Below are positions 1 through 8,148 of a DNA stretch of 11,756 bases, one piece after another (position 1 is the first letter of the stretch; each line of letters begins with the position of its first letter). The notes beneath the pieces are model-generated. The model saw only the letters and a list, made by a program, of their open reading frames with translations, made no database searches and was not told the origin of the DNA. The position numbers and the translations under genes were made by a program. This stretch comes from Cudoniella acicularis (taxonomy: Eukaryota; Ascomycota; Leotiomycetes; Helotiales; Helotiaceae), in contig JAAMPI010001652.1 of assembly GCA_013054445.1 (NCBI GenBank), forward strand, positions 1 to 11,756, given 5' to 3'.

Positions 1-77
1 CAAGAGATTTTGTCTACGTTTTTGATAAGCTCGAGAGCATTCAAATAGTTGAAGGCAGGTTGTGCGTGGCTGGCCAT
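1..77 (-). CDS. possible 5' end of an unidentified gene running off the left edge
   Basis: On the minus strand an ATG at 77-75 opens a frame that stays open to the window edge (25 codons). It begins MASHAQPAFNYLNALELIKN and has an ordinary coding composition. The helical pattern (F-x2-L-x2-L-x2-IK) faintly recalls Sin3-type paired amphipathic helix segments, but this is only an impression from a very short piece. The repeat copy R1 starts 16 bp upstream of the ATG, so any promoter would have to lie in or beyond the repeat. The open frame also extends a few codons upstream of the ATG, so the start is not certain. It could equally be a chance open frame. Confidence 0.3.
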   Translation of the reverse strand, partial: MASHAQPAFNYLNALELIKNVDKIS

Positions 78-92
78 GCACCCTCTATGAGA

Positions 93-298
93 CGTTGTGG
101 AATGATGAGGCTGACCTACTTATCACGTGTAATAAGCGAGTGTAAATCTAAAAATAGTTCCGGGAGAATCTCGGTAGCAAGCAAGGGAGCCAAAATAGGA
201 TCCGTGCTTAGAGACAAGATGAGGAAAGCGTAACCGAGCATCAAGGGGGGCCAGAACGAGCCCCTGTGGGAGCTAAAATGACTTCTCAGTGCATGCTC
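93..298 (+). repeat. dispersed repeat R1 (diverged copy, possibly solo-LTR derived)
   Basis: Aligns with 6238-6439 in the same orientation. The best shared block contains GGAGCCAAAATAGGAT followed by CTTAGAG and GAGGAAAG. In about 100 well-aligned positions (three blocks) I count 15 substitutions, all transitions, plus small gaps elsewhere. That excess fits RIP or methyl-cytosine decay. R2 starts TGTTATAG and has a TATATAAG box about 50 bp in, which suggests an LTR or another promoter-bearing repeat. R1 has CG in place of the first TG and lacks a clean TATA box. No target-site duplication was found, so the class is inference. Confidence 0.8.
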
Positions 299-375
299 AG
301 GCTGACTCTGCCGCGTGCTCAGGTTGCTGAGGCCGAGCTCAGGCCGAGCTCAGGAATGCTCACCCTCAGCTCAGG
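295..375 (+). repeat. GCTCAGG motif cluster
   Basis: GCTCAGG occurs five times (295, 317, 337, 348, 369). Two copies lie in a perfect 11-bp direct duplication of GCCGAGCTCAG at 332-342 and 343-353. The patch directly follows the end of R1 similarity and is absent after R2. It may be a local slippage expansion or the variable end of the R1 element. Confidence 0.6.
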
Positions 376-566
376 TTAAAGCAGCAGCTGCTCACGTCCA
401 AATACTAAAACGGAACGAGCGAAAAAAAAAAATTGAGTCTGACTTTGGTGGCAGTCGATGGGCGCTTGCTGGGTTTGAGTAACAGTTGACATCGACTGAC
501 TAAATTTGTATTCCCCGAATATTTCTTTCAACAGCTCAGAAGCCGTAGGGTAGGGCTTGGGCTTAG
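376..566. other. gene-free stretch downstream of R1
   Basis: No gene seen. It holds an 11-base A run (422-432) and the sequence TTTCTTTCAACA ending at 532, which resembles the 3' end of a fungal LTR. At 546-570 there is a GGGTAGGGCTTGGGCTTAGGG stretch with weak telomere-repeat character. If R1 is the 5' part of an LTR, its end could be near 532, but R2 has no matching tail to confirm this. Confidence 0.4.
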
Positions 567-725
567 GGCTTATTATTTGACAGAACGCTAGAAGCCCCGT
601 CTTTACGAGACATTAAGCAGAAGATGATTCTGCGAGACGAGATCCTAGAGGTGACTCCGAAGGCATTTCAGAGCCGCCAAGACGTAAGCAGTCTAGTCAC
701 ATGGTGCTATGCGCTAATTGCCTAG
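567..725 (+). pseudogene. coding-like relic, function unknown
   Basis: A 52-codon frame open from just after a TAG to a TAG at 723-725, with an internal ATG at 624. Residues such as SLRDIKQKMILRDEILEVTP and AFQSRQD look like real protein, with balanced charge and helical character. A GTAAGC that could be a splice donor sits at 684. I do not recognise the family. It may be an exon fragment or part of a decayed element linked to R1. A chance open frame of this length is quite possible. Confidence 0.3.
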
Positions 726-996
726 TACTTTATATCAACGTGCAATTGAATTCTACCATTTAACAGGTAGGCTAAGCCCAGAAAAGTCGGATAGTAGACT
801 AAAATAAACTTGCTATAGGATAGCGAAAGAAGGAAGTTTCACTGTTGCGGCAAGCTGAGTGTACGAGTACAAAAATAATAGAAGGTAGAAATGCGGAAAG
901 AATAAACAATATTAACAAAGGTGGGCCAAGTTATCAAGAATTAGTCCAAACGCTTTTCAACACACTAATCATGTGCAGTCCCATCCAATCCAATAG
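726..996. other. gene-free stretch 3' of the HET pseudogene
   Basis: AT-leaning sequence with no coding signal that I trust. It includes the presumed 3' flank of the minus-strand HET gene. Confidence 0.5.
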
Positions 997-3421
997 TCAA
1001 GATTTCGGCAACTTCGCAACTCCATCTACACACCACTCTTGCTCGGTTATGCGTGTGCCAATCAATGCATTTTTGCTCTCCTGCCGAAACCTTTGGCACA
1101 TGGTCTTGATGATCTCCCTGTTGGTCTCCAAGCGAACCCAGACCTGGCAGAGACTATCAACCCATTGGATTTGGCCACCGCTAAGCAGCCCCTTGGGTCT
1201 CGCGAGTAGCCCAATGGCGCCCTTTTCGCGGGGGTTAGCTTCGCTCAGGATGATAACCAACTCCTCCCTGACGCTCATGTGCTCTTGCCACCACATTTCA
1301 ACATCTGTTTGTGGTGGATAAGCCACAACTTTGTACCATTTGTGCATACTCTGTGTAACTGGGACCCAGAATCTTCGCTCAGCAATGGGTGAAGCCGGAT
1401 AAAGAGCCAGGCAGGGGAAACGAACGAGCAGGCCATTGGTATGAGTACATGCGATCGTTCGCAGCGGTAATCGAAGAGACCGGGGGTGGGCTTGCCTAGT
1501 TAGCCATGTTTGGGGCGCCCATCCGTACTGTTTTGTCTCCGGATAGTTGTCGTTCCTTAACTTTGGAAAGGGCAAGAAAATCACACCCGATGGTATGTAT
1601 AGTTCCGGAGTTTCATTCATTAATTCCCAAAGCCTCACCATCCTTCTCGAGGCCACCCATTCCTTGTCTTCTCTGGCTTGGGTAAACAGATCTCGGCGGG
1701 CCAACTCTCCAGTTGCGAACTTGGTTACGTCCATCTTCAGGAGCGCTGCCAGAATTGGGGCCTCGTTTTCTGTTTTGTCGATCTTTTGGAACTGGACCGC
1801 ATTCCAAACTTTCTGCGGGCGAAACTTCGGGACATCAAGGGTTTCCAATTTGTGCAGTTGATAAATGGCATGGCTAAAGGGATGGCCGGCTTGGTAAACA
1901 TGATGATACTCGTGAAACAGATTCTTCTGAGCGGATTGTTTGGCAGTCTCCAGCTCGTTGAAAGTGACCATCCCGTCGCTGAAAGCGACGGCAAGGGAAT
2001 TGGTGTTTGCCGACACAGCCTCCAATAGAGTCCAGAGGCTCTTGGTCCAATTGCCTGTACGAATTTTGACGTTCATTTCAATCGTTCTCGAGTCTGAAAG
2101 TTTCCGTTCTGAAAGGAGATCTCAGTCCCATACTAACACGGCTTTCGCCTTGCTATAGATCAGTTGCATCTGGTTCAGAGCGATTGCTTGAACGGCGAGT
2201 TGTCTTGGATAGCACAAGGCATCCACGTAGAACGGCACGTCCCCATTCTGTGTTGCAATGTTCCCAGCCCTCACAAGATTGTTGAAGTCGCTCTGCATCT
2301 TGCGTAACCGACATTGGTAGACACGACGATTGTTTCCCCCTCGGGCATCCTTGCCGATGTTTAGGATCATATCCTCCCAAGCGTGAGACAAGGCGCAGAA
2401 GGCAGCCGGTGGATCCGATTTGAGATCGAATTCATGAAGCGACAGCTCCCCATGCGCACTGCTACATGTCACCAAAGGCGTCTTCCCGGCATTTATAACT
2501 CTCTCCACCTCCTTCTCATCAAGTCCCAGGTCGGCGCATTTGCCATCGCACTCGCCCTCCACATGTCCAAGTGCCTCAAGTGGCGGAGCCTTGCACTCAG
2601 CCAAAGAGCAAGCAGAATGGTTGTACTGACGTTTATGTCGTTTGGAGCTCGCGTAGTAAACCTCGGATACCCCTGGCATGGTAGATTCAAGCCAAGGAAT
2701 CTCGCTCGGGCACCAGTTGTTTTGCTTGAGTTGCTGGCGGCAATACTTGCTGTATCCCCAACGCCTGCTCTCAGAGCTCGGGTCTTGCCAGAACTCATCG
2801 CGACCAGCACAACCGGTCTCTGGTGGGCCCGGTCGCTCGCGCTGCAGGATTTCACCCAAAACCGCAATTGATAGAGTTAGCTTAGTGTCGACGGCTTCGT
2901 GAACGGCATTGTTGAGTCTCGTGCAAGTATCGGTCTCGTGGCGATATCCGGGGCGACCATCATCATCTTCTTGGGCTCCATGTGATACGTGCTTGGAGAT
3001 GAAACGTCGGGCAATGAGTAAGGCATCGGAGGCTCTAACATATCTTGCCCGTGCTGGAGAGCAGCCCACGACATCGCTAGCTTCCTCGCGCTTCTTCCAA
3101 CGAGCCAGCTTCCTCTCGACTATTTGGTTTCTTGTCTGCACCACATTATAGTGCTTGTCATAGAACTCGGCGGAGTCGATATCTTCGTCAGTAACTCGGG
3201 CAAAAAAGCCGAAGAACAGCCACTCCTGCAAGAAAGTGTTGGCGCCCTTCTCGCCAATAGGGGGGCCAAGGCCAAGACCATGTTCGACTAACTGGTCGAT
3301 ATCGTTGTATTTATACTCTAAAGGTATTTTGACGAAATCCTCTGGGCGATAAATTTTTTTTTCTGGCTTAAAAAGTGACAAGTGGGCGTTTGCCGTCTAC
3401 AGGCGCTGGAAGATGGTCCAT
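997..3421 (-). pseudogene. HET-domain (heterokaryon incompatibility) protein gene, doubly broken
   Basis: HET-domain proteins mediate non-self recognition between fungal hyphae and can trigger programmed cell death after fusion. The frame 3381-2125 followed by 2121-1000 carries the HET signature (about 2400-2020): ALSHAW, then PFYVDALCYP, a QAIALNQM...IYSKAKAVLVWD segment, then KIRTGNWTKSLWTLLE. A family-typical Cys/His region lies upstream (NNWCPSEI, then YNHSACSLAECKAP and ECDGKC). Two breaks are visible. The ATG at 3421 opens MDHLPAP..., the usual start of this HET subfamily, but after 17 codons it hits TAA at 3370-3368. The long frame is offset by one base, as if one extra T sat in the T5 run at 3374-3370. 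Second, an in-frame TGA at 2124-2122 follows VLVWD and would be CGA (Arg) before a single C-to-T change. Without the breaks the product would be about 807 residues. No intron of normal size bridges either break. The long frame itself has no ATG at its 5' end. Confidence 0.9.
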
Positions 3422-3504
3422 TGGCAAAAGCTGGATGGATGTGAGGGCTAGTAGTAGTCGTCTTGAACAAGAGAAGATTCAAGTTTATTAGGACCTCGCT
3501 CGCA

Positions 3505-3511
3505 CTTATAT
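3505..3511 (-). promoter_or_regulatory. possible TATA element of the HET gene
   Basis: Minus-strand ATATAAG, preceded by GGAA, lies about 85 bp upstream of the ATG at 3421 and is followed by a pyrimidine-rich leader. This is a plausible but generic match. Confidence 0.3.
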
Positions 3512-4186
3512 TTCCTTTCGACGCTTCACTGCTGCTCTATAGAACTTCATAGCCAGAGGCGACAAAATGAGTTATGGGTAAGGTGGGCTGTGTATCAAGT
3601 AAGGCAACCCAGTGGAGTCGGACTCAGGCCACCTCCACACAAAACCCGTGGAGATTGGCTAGTCGTCTCGAAGACGTTGTAGGTGGCCTGAATAATGCAG
3701 CGAAAATGCACGACTTCGCGCTTTTGACCAGCAGCTATCGAAGGACGTTATTGGACCCCGCTAACCAGTCATGAGTAGGGTCTTTTGCAAGGCGAAAAAG
3801 GCCATGCATATCCATCAAGAGAGTGTGCAATTAGCGTCAGCCACATCACCACTAACAAATTCATTGACTAATGTGGGCTAACTAGCCTTATAACATGCTA
3901 GTCCATACCATCCTTTTTCACGGCTGACCACCGTAATTGCCTTTGAACGATCAAAAAGGCCTTGCATGGCTATCAAAAGCGGCAGAGAAGGGGGCCCATG
4001 TGTGCCCGAACGACGAGACTGCCGCGGGTTGGCCTTCTCCACGTCGAACCAGGGAGCATGATTCAGCCCACATGTCCGTTACCTTCTACATTATGCGGCT
4101 TAGAGCCTTGAATTATTCTTAGTTGAGGCAGTGAGACGAAGCAACTCGTCAGATCGAGTGAGGCTCTCAGGTTCTCAAAATGCAGA

Positions 4187-4218
4187 CAAAAATGCCTTGC
4201 ATATGCAAGGCATTTTTG
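4187..4218. repeat. perfect 32-bp palindrome
   Basis: Arms of 16 bp (CAAAAATGCCTTGCAT) meet without a spacer. Past the perfect core the symmetry resumes as AGAC on the left and GTCT on the right with a 4-bp offset. It lies about 245 bp upstream of the Clr5 ATG. It could be a dimeric regulator site, a cruciform-prone element or the remnant of a small inverted-repeat transposon. Confidence 0.95.
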
Positions 4219-4266
4219 TTTGTCTCGCTGCGCTTCTGGTAAGACAGACTTACTGCCGTTCCTAAT

Positions 4267-4434
4267 ATGTTGCTTAGCCGGGAAGAATACCGCATGCAGT
4301 GCACTTGTGAGGCCGTGACCTCTTTGCCAAACCGTGTAATGGGCGAGCGACATGCTTCTATGGCATCTAACGAGTATAAGATGACATGCATCGAGCAGCC
4401 TGAGAAAAACAAATACTTCATCCGCCTAATTTGA
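4267..4434 (+). other. possible upstream open reading frame of the Clr5 gene
   Basis: An ATG at 4267 opens 55 codons ending in TGA at 4432-4434, in the same frame as the Clr5 start and 27 bp before it. It begins MLLSREEYRMQCTCEA. If the transcript starts upstream, this frame could limit translation of Clr5. It could also be a chance frame, since transcript ends are unknown. Confidence 0.3.
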
Positions 4435-4461
4435 AAGGCATTAAGGAGATCGGTGGCCTTT

Positions 4462-5829
4462 ATGGAGTCAGTGTCGTGGTCCGAGGGGCCACCCCAGGAT
4501 GAGTGGGAACGGCACCGTAAGATCATCACATATTTGCACCCTGTGATAACCGCAGCACAACTTCGAGAACTGATGATCCTCAGAGGATTTAGAGCAACGT
4601 GAGTGATACCCATCTACTTTTGTGGGAGATTTGAGCTTTGCCTCGTCCGCGATGATCATCGAGGAATGTCACGGCTTGGGGCTGGTTTGGATGGCTCGCC
4701 CCGCTGAATACACGCGACTAATCTCCGATTTAGCGACACAATGTACAAGAGGCAATTTAAGAAATGGGGCCTATCGAAGTACACAAAAGCGCGCGAGAAA
4801 GACAGACTCATAGTAGCTTCCGAGCACTCTCTCAACTATTCGACCTGGCAACGCGCCGAGTTTCCCGCCTTCACGACCTCGTCATCACTATCCCAAGCAA
4901 GCTTCAGCGTTACAACAGCGAACGGCCGGGGCGCCGTGGACATGCGATTCTTGTTCCGGAGTGTGAAAACATCTTGCTCTTACTTCATGCCGGATTTCAT
5001 GATCAACGAATTTTCAGCAGCTGCTGGCGTCTTCTGGCGAAACATCAAGCAGGCCATCCATTTGCTCCGCATTGCGTCCCCCACTCGAGCATGGTCATCT
5101 CTCAACGAGGCTTTCGATGTCGCCGGGAGTGCGCTGTTGGCTGCGGATATCGGTTCGTTTGTTAGAGAGATCCTCACTACGCTGTGTCCCGTGAACACGA
5201 GGGCGTGTTTTTATGTTCGGCAGCAGATCATCCAATCCCTGACAGGTATGGCACAGATCAAACTAGGAGCCTGCCATCCAATCACCGTCGTCCTCCAGCA
5301 GCTGCTCTTCGATAGCTCTACGCGCGATGTGTCAGAGAGGTGCTTGGCATACATGGTAGAAGTGGCGACACCTAGCAAGGACCCATCGGCGCTGAGTGCG
5401 GGGGTCAAGGCACAGCTGTCTATCAGCCGCCTCTTGCGCAAAGACGGCGAATTTGACAGTGCGATGCGCATCGCTCAACATGCCCATGCGATGGCGGTCG
5501 TTGCCTTTGGACATAATTCAGTGAAGGTTTGTTGGGCATTGAGGCAGCAAGAGCACATCTGTATCGACACTGAGAACTACATGAAAGCTCTCAATATTTG
5601 TTTCTCGATCATGGCCGTGGGAGAGTTCGATTTTGCGGAGGTTCAAATGTCGACTAAGGAGGACATTGCACATATCTATGAGAGATTAGGCGACATGGGA
5701 AAACGGGCTGATTGGCTGTGTCAGGCGGAGGAAAATGCACGCTTGTTGTGGGGAAATGGTGTAGCCACCGGCCATATCATAGACAAGATTAATGGGCTAA
5801 TGACTCGCGGGCTAGGGCTAGTAATTTGA
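4462..5829 (+). CDS. Clr5-domain protein with C-terminal TPR-like helices (two exons)
   Basis: Exons 4462-4598 and 4734-5829 join to 410 codons. Residues about 11-62 form a Clr5 domain (PF14420-type): PPQDEWERHRKIITYL, then LRELM, then GFRATDTMYKRQFKKWGL. The domain's second half is split by the intron at codon 46, and both sides together match the family end to end, which fixes the splice. A middle region (SPTRAWSSLNEAF, then SPVNTR-like CPVNTRACFYVRQ, then KLGACHPITVV) is shared by fungal Clr5 proteins. Residues about 265-400 are helical and TPR-like. The name derives from fission yeast Clr5, linked to heterochromatic silencing, but most filamentous-fungal members are uncharacterised and the present role is unknown. 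ATG 4462 is the first Met after an in-frame TGA at 4432. No stop or frameshift is seen, so the gene looks intact. It is divergent from the HET pseudogene. Confidence 0.88.
4599..4733 (+). other. intron of the Clr5 gene
   Basis: GTGAGT donor at 4599, a GACTAAT branch-like site at 4716-4722, and TTTAG acceptor at 4733; 135 bp. Splicing joins AC to C (Thr codon 46) and makes the Clr5 domain continuous. Without it the domain lacks its N-terminal half. Confidence 0.87.
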
Positions 5830-6038
5830 ACTTTTCTAACATCCTTTTGCCTGCTCGGTGCTCATGGTGATATCTGGTGTAAATGAGAACCGGGATAACC
5901 TCTTAAAGTAGAACGTAGACAAAGCCCTACATATGGGCATTTTGCAGTCAGCCAGGCAGGCGTGGACAAATGTCTAGGGATGAGTTCTGGTTGGCAGAGG
6001 TTGTGAATGTATAGTGGTAACAGATTTGGGATCCCTAG
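5830..6038. other. gene-free stretch 3' of Clr5
   Basis: Presumed 3' flank of the Clr5 gene. No coding signal or structure that I can support. A CCCTAG at 6033-6038 could be a splice acceptor for the frame that follows. Confidence 0.4.
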
Positions 6039-6245
6039 CTCTCGAGCGTCAAAGACGCAGATTCAGAAAGCTATCCAATCCTTCAGCTGATGATTACAGA
6101 GAATGGATATACCATATTAAATCATGGAACTAGCAAAATCCACGAAGCCTACGTCCGTACCTGGGTCGCAGGTAAAAACATGGGAGAGATCGATGGTTTT
6201 GATGTCAAAGCCGACTCTGCCGTTTACTGGGAACGGCTGTTATAG
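6039..6245 (+). pseudogene. truncated coding-like stub cut by repeat R2
   Basis: A 68-codon frame follows a TAG at 6036-6038 and ends at a TAG (6243-6245) that lies inside the repeat sequence TGTTATAG. The translation looks like real protein: LQLMITENGYTILNHG, then KIHEAYVRTWVAGKNMGEID, then ADSAVYWERL. The first in-frame ATG is at 6090. The protein-like stretch ends exactly at the R2 boundary, consistent with the repeat having inserted into a gene or replaced its 3' part. I do not recognise the family. The upstream side may be a splice acceptor or a CAG-to-TAG change. Confidence 0.42.
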
Positions 6246-6439
6246 AACGATAAAGCTGAGTTGCTTAACCTTATAACGTGTATATAAGCGAATGCAGATC
6301 CAAAAATAGCCCCCGAGGAATCCCGGTCGGAGCCAAAATAGGATCTGCGCTTAGAGGCAAGACGAGGAAAGTGTAACTGGGCCTTAAAGGAGCCAAACTG
6401 GCCCATTTGGGTGCTAAAATGGCCTCTCAATGCATACTC
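6238..6439 (+). repeat. dispersed repeat R2 (partner of R1)
   Basis: Same orientation as 93-298. It begins TGTTATAG and has a TATATAAG box at about 6281-6288, which fits an LTR-type promoter. Similarity to R1 fades after TGCATACTC. No second end or target-site duplication was found, although GCCGTTTACTG before the repeat and GCCGTCTACTG after it are near matches. Solo-LTR origin is inference. Confidence 0.8.
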
Positions 6440-6529
6440 CGCCGCCGTCTACTGTAGCTCACTACTGTTCACCCGCTTCCTACCTTATTTTCACCTAATA
6501 TTACTAATAAAGCGGCCTCACTCACCTTT

Positions 6530-7165
6530 ATGAACAAAATAGGACTTAGTTCATATTAGGATTCAGGTTTAACAACCAGCTGTTAAAGTTCGTTTTTAGG
6601 CTTTTATGGTGGATATAATTGTATTACATAAATAATAAGTGAAATGGATTTTAAAGTAGAGCGGCCAATGAATCAGCGAGCCATGGGTTGGTCAGCTACT
6701 TCGCTAGTAGAATAAAGTCCCAAAAAATAAGGATATAATATTTTTAGGACTAGAATACTCTCTGAATAATTTAATCGAAACAATCAGTCTAACGACAACT
6801 AAAATTATCTTCTCCTTCACTGCCCTTGTAATAAAATGCACATCCCTTTGAAAGAGAGCTGCGAAGATCCTGTTATAGGGTTTTCTAGTCAGGTCAATGA
6901 CTTAATATATGATTTCAAGATGCACATAGCGCGAGGGAAAGCTCTACGCAAAATCATTGCTGATAGAAAAGCATTAGTAATTCTTTTCTCTGAGGCCAAT
7001 AAACTTTGCTAATAGCTTCTCTAGGTACTGTAGCATGTTCAAGACCAAAGTTTAGAAAAATTAGGCAAACTCGGAGCAAGTATTGGAAAGGAGGCTATTA
7101 TTTTGAGGATAGTAGTAATAACGCTAATCCTTCTTGTAATTATACTTATAGCTTATTATTTATAA
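6530..7165 (+). pseudogene. RIP-like decayed gene with hydrophobic C-terminus (CorA-like membrane protein?)
   Basis: A single frame of 212 codons from ATG 6530 to TAA 7163. It is interrupted by eleven stops, at 6557, 6584, 6629, 6713, 6728, 6767, 6800, 7010, 7013, 7022 and 7031. All are TAA or TAG and none is TGA, the result expected if CAA and CAG codons became stops by CpA-to-TpA change. Between stops the translation is protein-like: FLGFYGGYNC, then MNQRAMGWSATSLVE, then SQVNDLIYDFKMHIARGKAL and a C-terminal LGASIGKEAIILRIVVITLI hydrophobic segment. A helical stretch followed by such a membrane segment resembles the C-terminus of fungal CorA-like/ankyrin-associated membrane proteins, which I offer only as a guess. 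The block is AT-rich unlike its neighbours. The 5' half is less certain than 6836-7165. Confidence 0.55.
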
Positions 7166-7438
7166 ACTGATCTATTTCAATATTGGCACGAAAATAAAAA
7201 GTTTTTAAAAATTATAACCTAATGATTCGTTGAAGCATAACGGTTATAAGCTAGTCACCGTTTTTTAAAGATTAGAAGGGGTAAAACGTTTATTTTAAAA
7301 TGGACCTGCATCGAGTAATATATTAAAATAAGTGGATTTATTAATTAATTAACTTTAATTTAAATTCACGTAGATATTACTAAGCACAACCCTTCTGAGG
7401 AATTGTCCTAGGCCACTAAGCCCAGGTTCTTATATCGC
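7166..7438. other. AT-rich gene-free stretch
   Basis: Continuation of the AT-rich block, with runs such as TTAATTAATTAACTTTAATTTAAA. It contains the 3' flank of the minus-strand GNAT gene. No gene seen. Confidence 0.5.
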
Positions 7439-8148
7439 TTAGACTATTTTCTTAGCAGGTCTCACCATCCATATAAACTTTTGCTTTCCCTTGGTTCCCT
7501 CCCATTTCTCCGGAAGTCTCGTTTCCCAACGATCAATAAACTTAAAGCCCTCGGATTCATACAAGCCACGGCCATATTCCGTCGATTCTACCACTGCAGT
7601 GAAGCCAAGCTTGTCGGCGAGGGTGGTTCCCCATTGCACCAGGAGACGACCTGCGCCTTGGCGTTGATATTTTGGATCGACGGTAAGGAGATCCAAAGCT
7701 GATAAGAAATTAGTAAATAGCTTGAAGAAAAAGACAGGCCAAGTGGAATTAACTCACACAACAAATTTCCACTACTGTCCCTAATCGCTTTTCTTCTTGG
7801 AATTAAATACTCCCTACACAAAAGGTTCGCGTACTCCTTATCCTCTTCCGTATCCCAAAAATCGCCATCAAGCTCCCACTCCGGCGGGATGGTTTGGTTA
7901 TAGACATTCCACTTTGCAGAGGCAATCATGAGTCCCGTGTCTGTATCCGTGACTTTCAAGAAGGTGGTGCATGGGTCACTATGTTTGATGGAGAGTAACT
8001 GTGAAGCGCCGATTGCACGGCCGGAGGGAGTCGAGTGTGATGGGTAGGCGGCATTGATGTATGGGTGTTCGTGGCCGAAGGCAAGACTAAGGATTTCAAA
8101 GCTCCGGGCCATGTCAGAGTCTGAGCAGATCTCTAGCTTGAGTTTCAT
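7439..8148 (-). CDS. GNAT-family N-acetyltransferase (two exons)
   Basis: Exons 8148-7758 and 7698-7439 join to a 216-residue protein. Family members transfer an acetyl group from acetyl-CoA to an amine, and the substrate here cannot be told. The N-terminal half (MKLKLEICSDSDMARSFEIL, then AFGHEHPYIN) is typical of fungal GNATs that act on small molecules or stress compounds. Residues about 132-150 give motif A, LDLLTVDPKYQRQGAGRLL, with the Q/R-x-x-G-x-G/A acetyl-CoA pyrophosphate loop as QRQGAG (142-147). A later segment, GLYESEGFKFIDRWE, is the usual C-terminal strand-helix region. The start has a good context (CACC before ATG, A at -3) and no better upstream Met. There is no signal peptide, so a cytosolic enzyme is likely. 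Length and motifs look complete. It is divergent from the candidate secreted-protein gene at 9172. Confidence 0.93.
7699..7757 (-). other. intron of the GNAT gene
   Basis: Minus-strand GTGAGT donor (from 7757), TTACTAAT branch site and TTATCAG acceptor (to 7699); 59 bp. Splicing joins T to CT (Ser codon 131) and restores the strand leading into motif A. Confidence 0.92.

Larger units (their letters stand above)
3422..4461. other. divergent intergenic region between the HET pseudogene and the Clr5 gene
   Basis: About 1.04 kb that separates two divergently oriented genes, so it holds both promoters. No gene of recognisable family is present. It contains a perfect palindrome (4187-4218), two related 27-bp stretches (about 3795-3821 and 3953-3979, 22 of 27 identical, core AAAAAGGCC then TGCAT), and a short upstream open frame (4267-4434). 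The short frames at 3574-3774 and 3937-4122 have no support beyond being open. Confidence 0.6.

Noticed and set aside
546..570. Telomere-like GGGTAGGGCTTGGGCTTAGGG
   Set aside because: Only loosely periodic and internal; not a TTAGGG array.
845..1321. 158-codon plus-strand open frame
   Set aside because: Mostly antisense to the HET pseudogene, with no family resemblance. It is a shadow frame.
2086..2130. A mini-intron (GTATGG...TTTCAG) that would remove the HET TGA
   Set aside because: The possible GT-AG pairs give 25 or 40 bp, too short for a fungal intron, and both would shift the frame.
2383..2871. 162-codon plus-strand open frame
   Set aside because: Antisense to the HET coding region, which has clear motifs on the minus strand.
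3937..4122. Sel1-like phrase (KGLAWLSKAAEKG) in a short frame
   Set aside because: It is a single repeat-length match with no second repeat, no start context and unconvincing flanking sequence.
4764..5165. 133-codon frame overlapping the Clr5 gene
   Set aside because: It has C-ending codons, but the other frame carries the Clr5 family's conserved blocks and stays open to the end.
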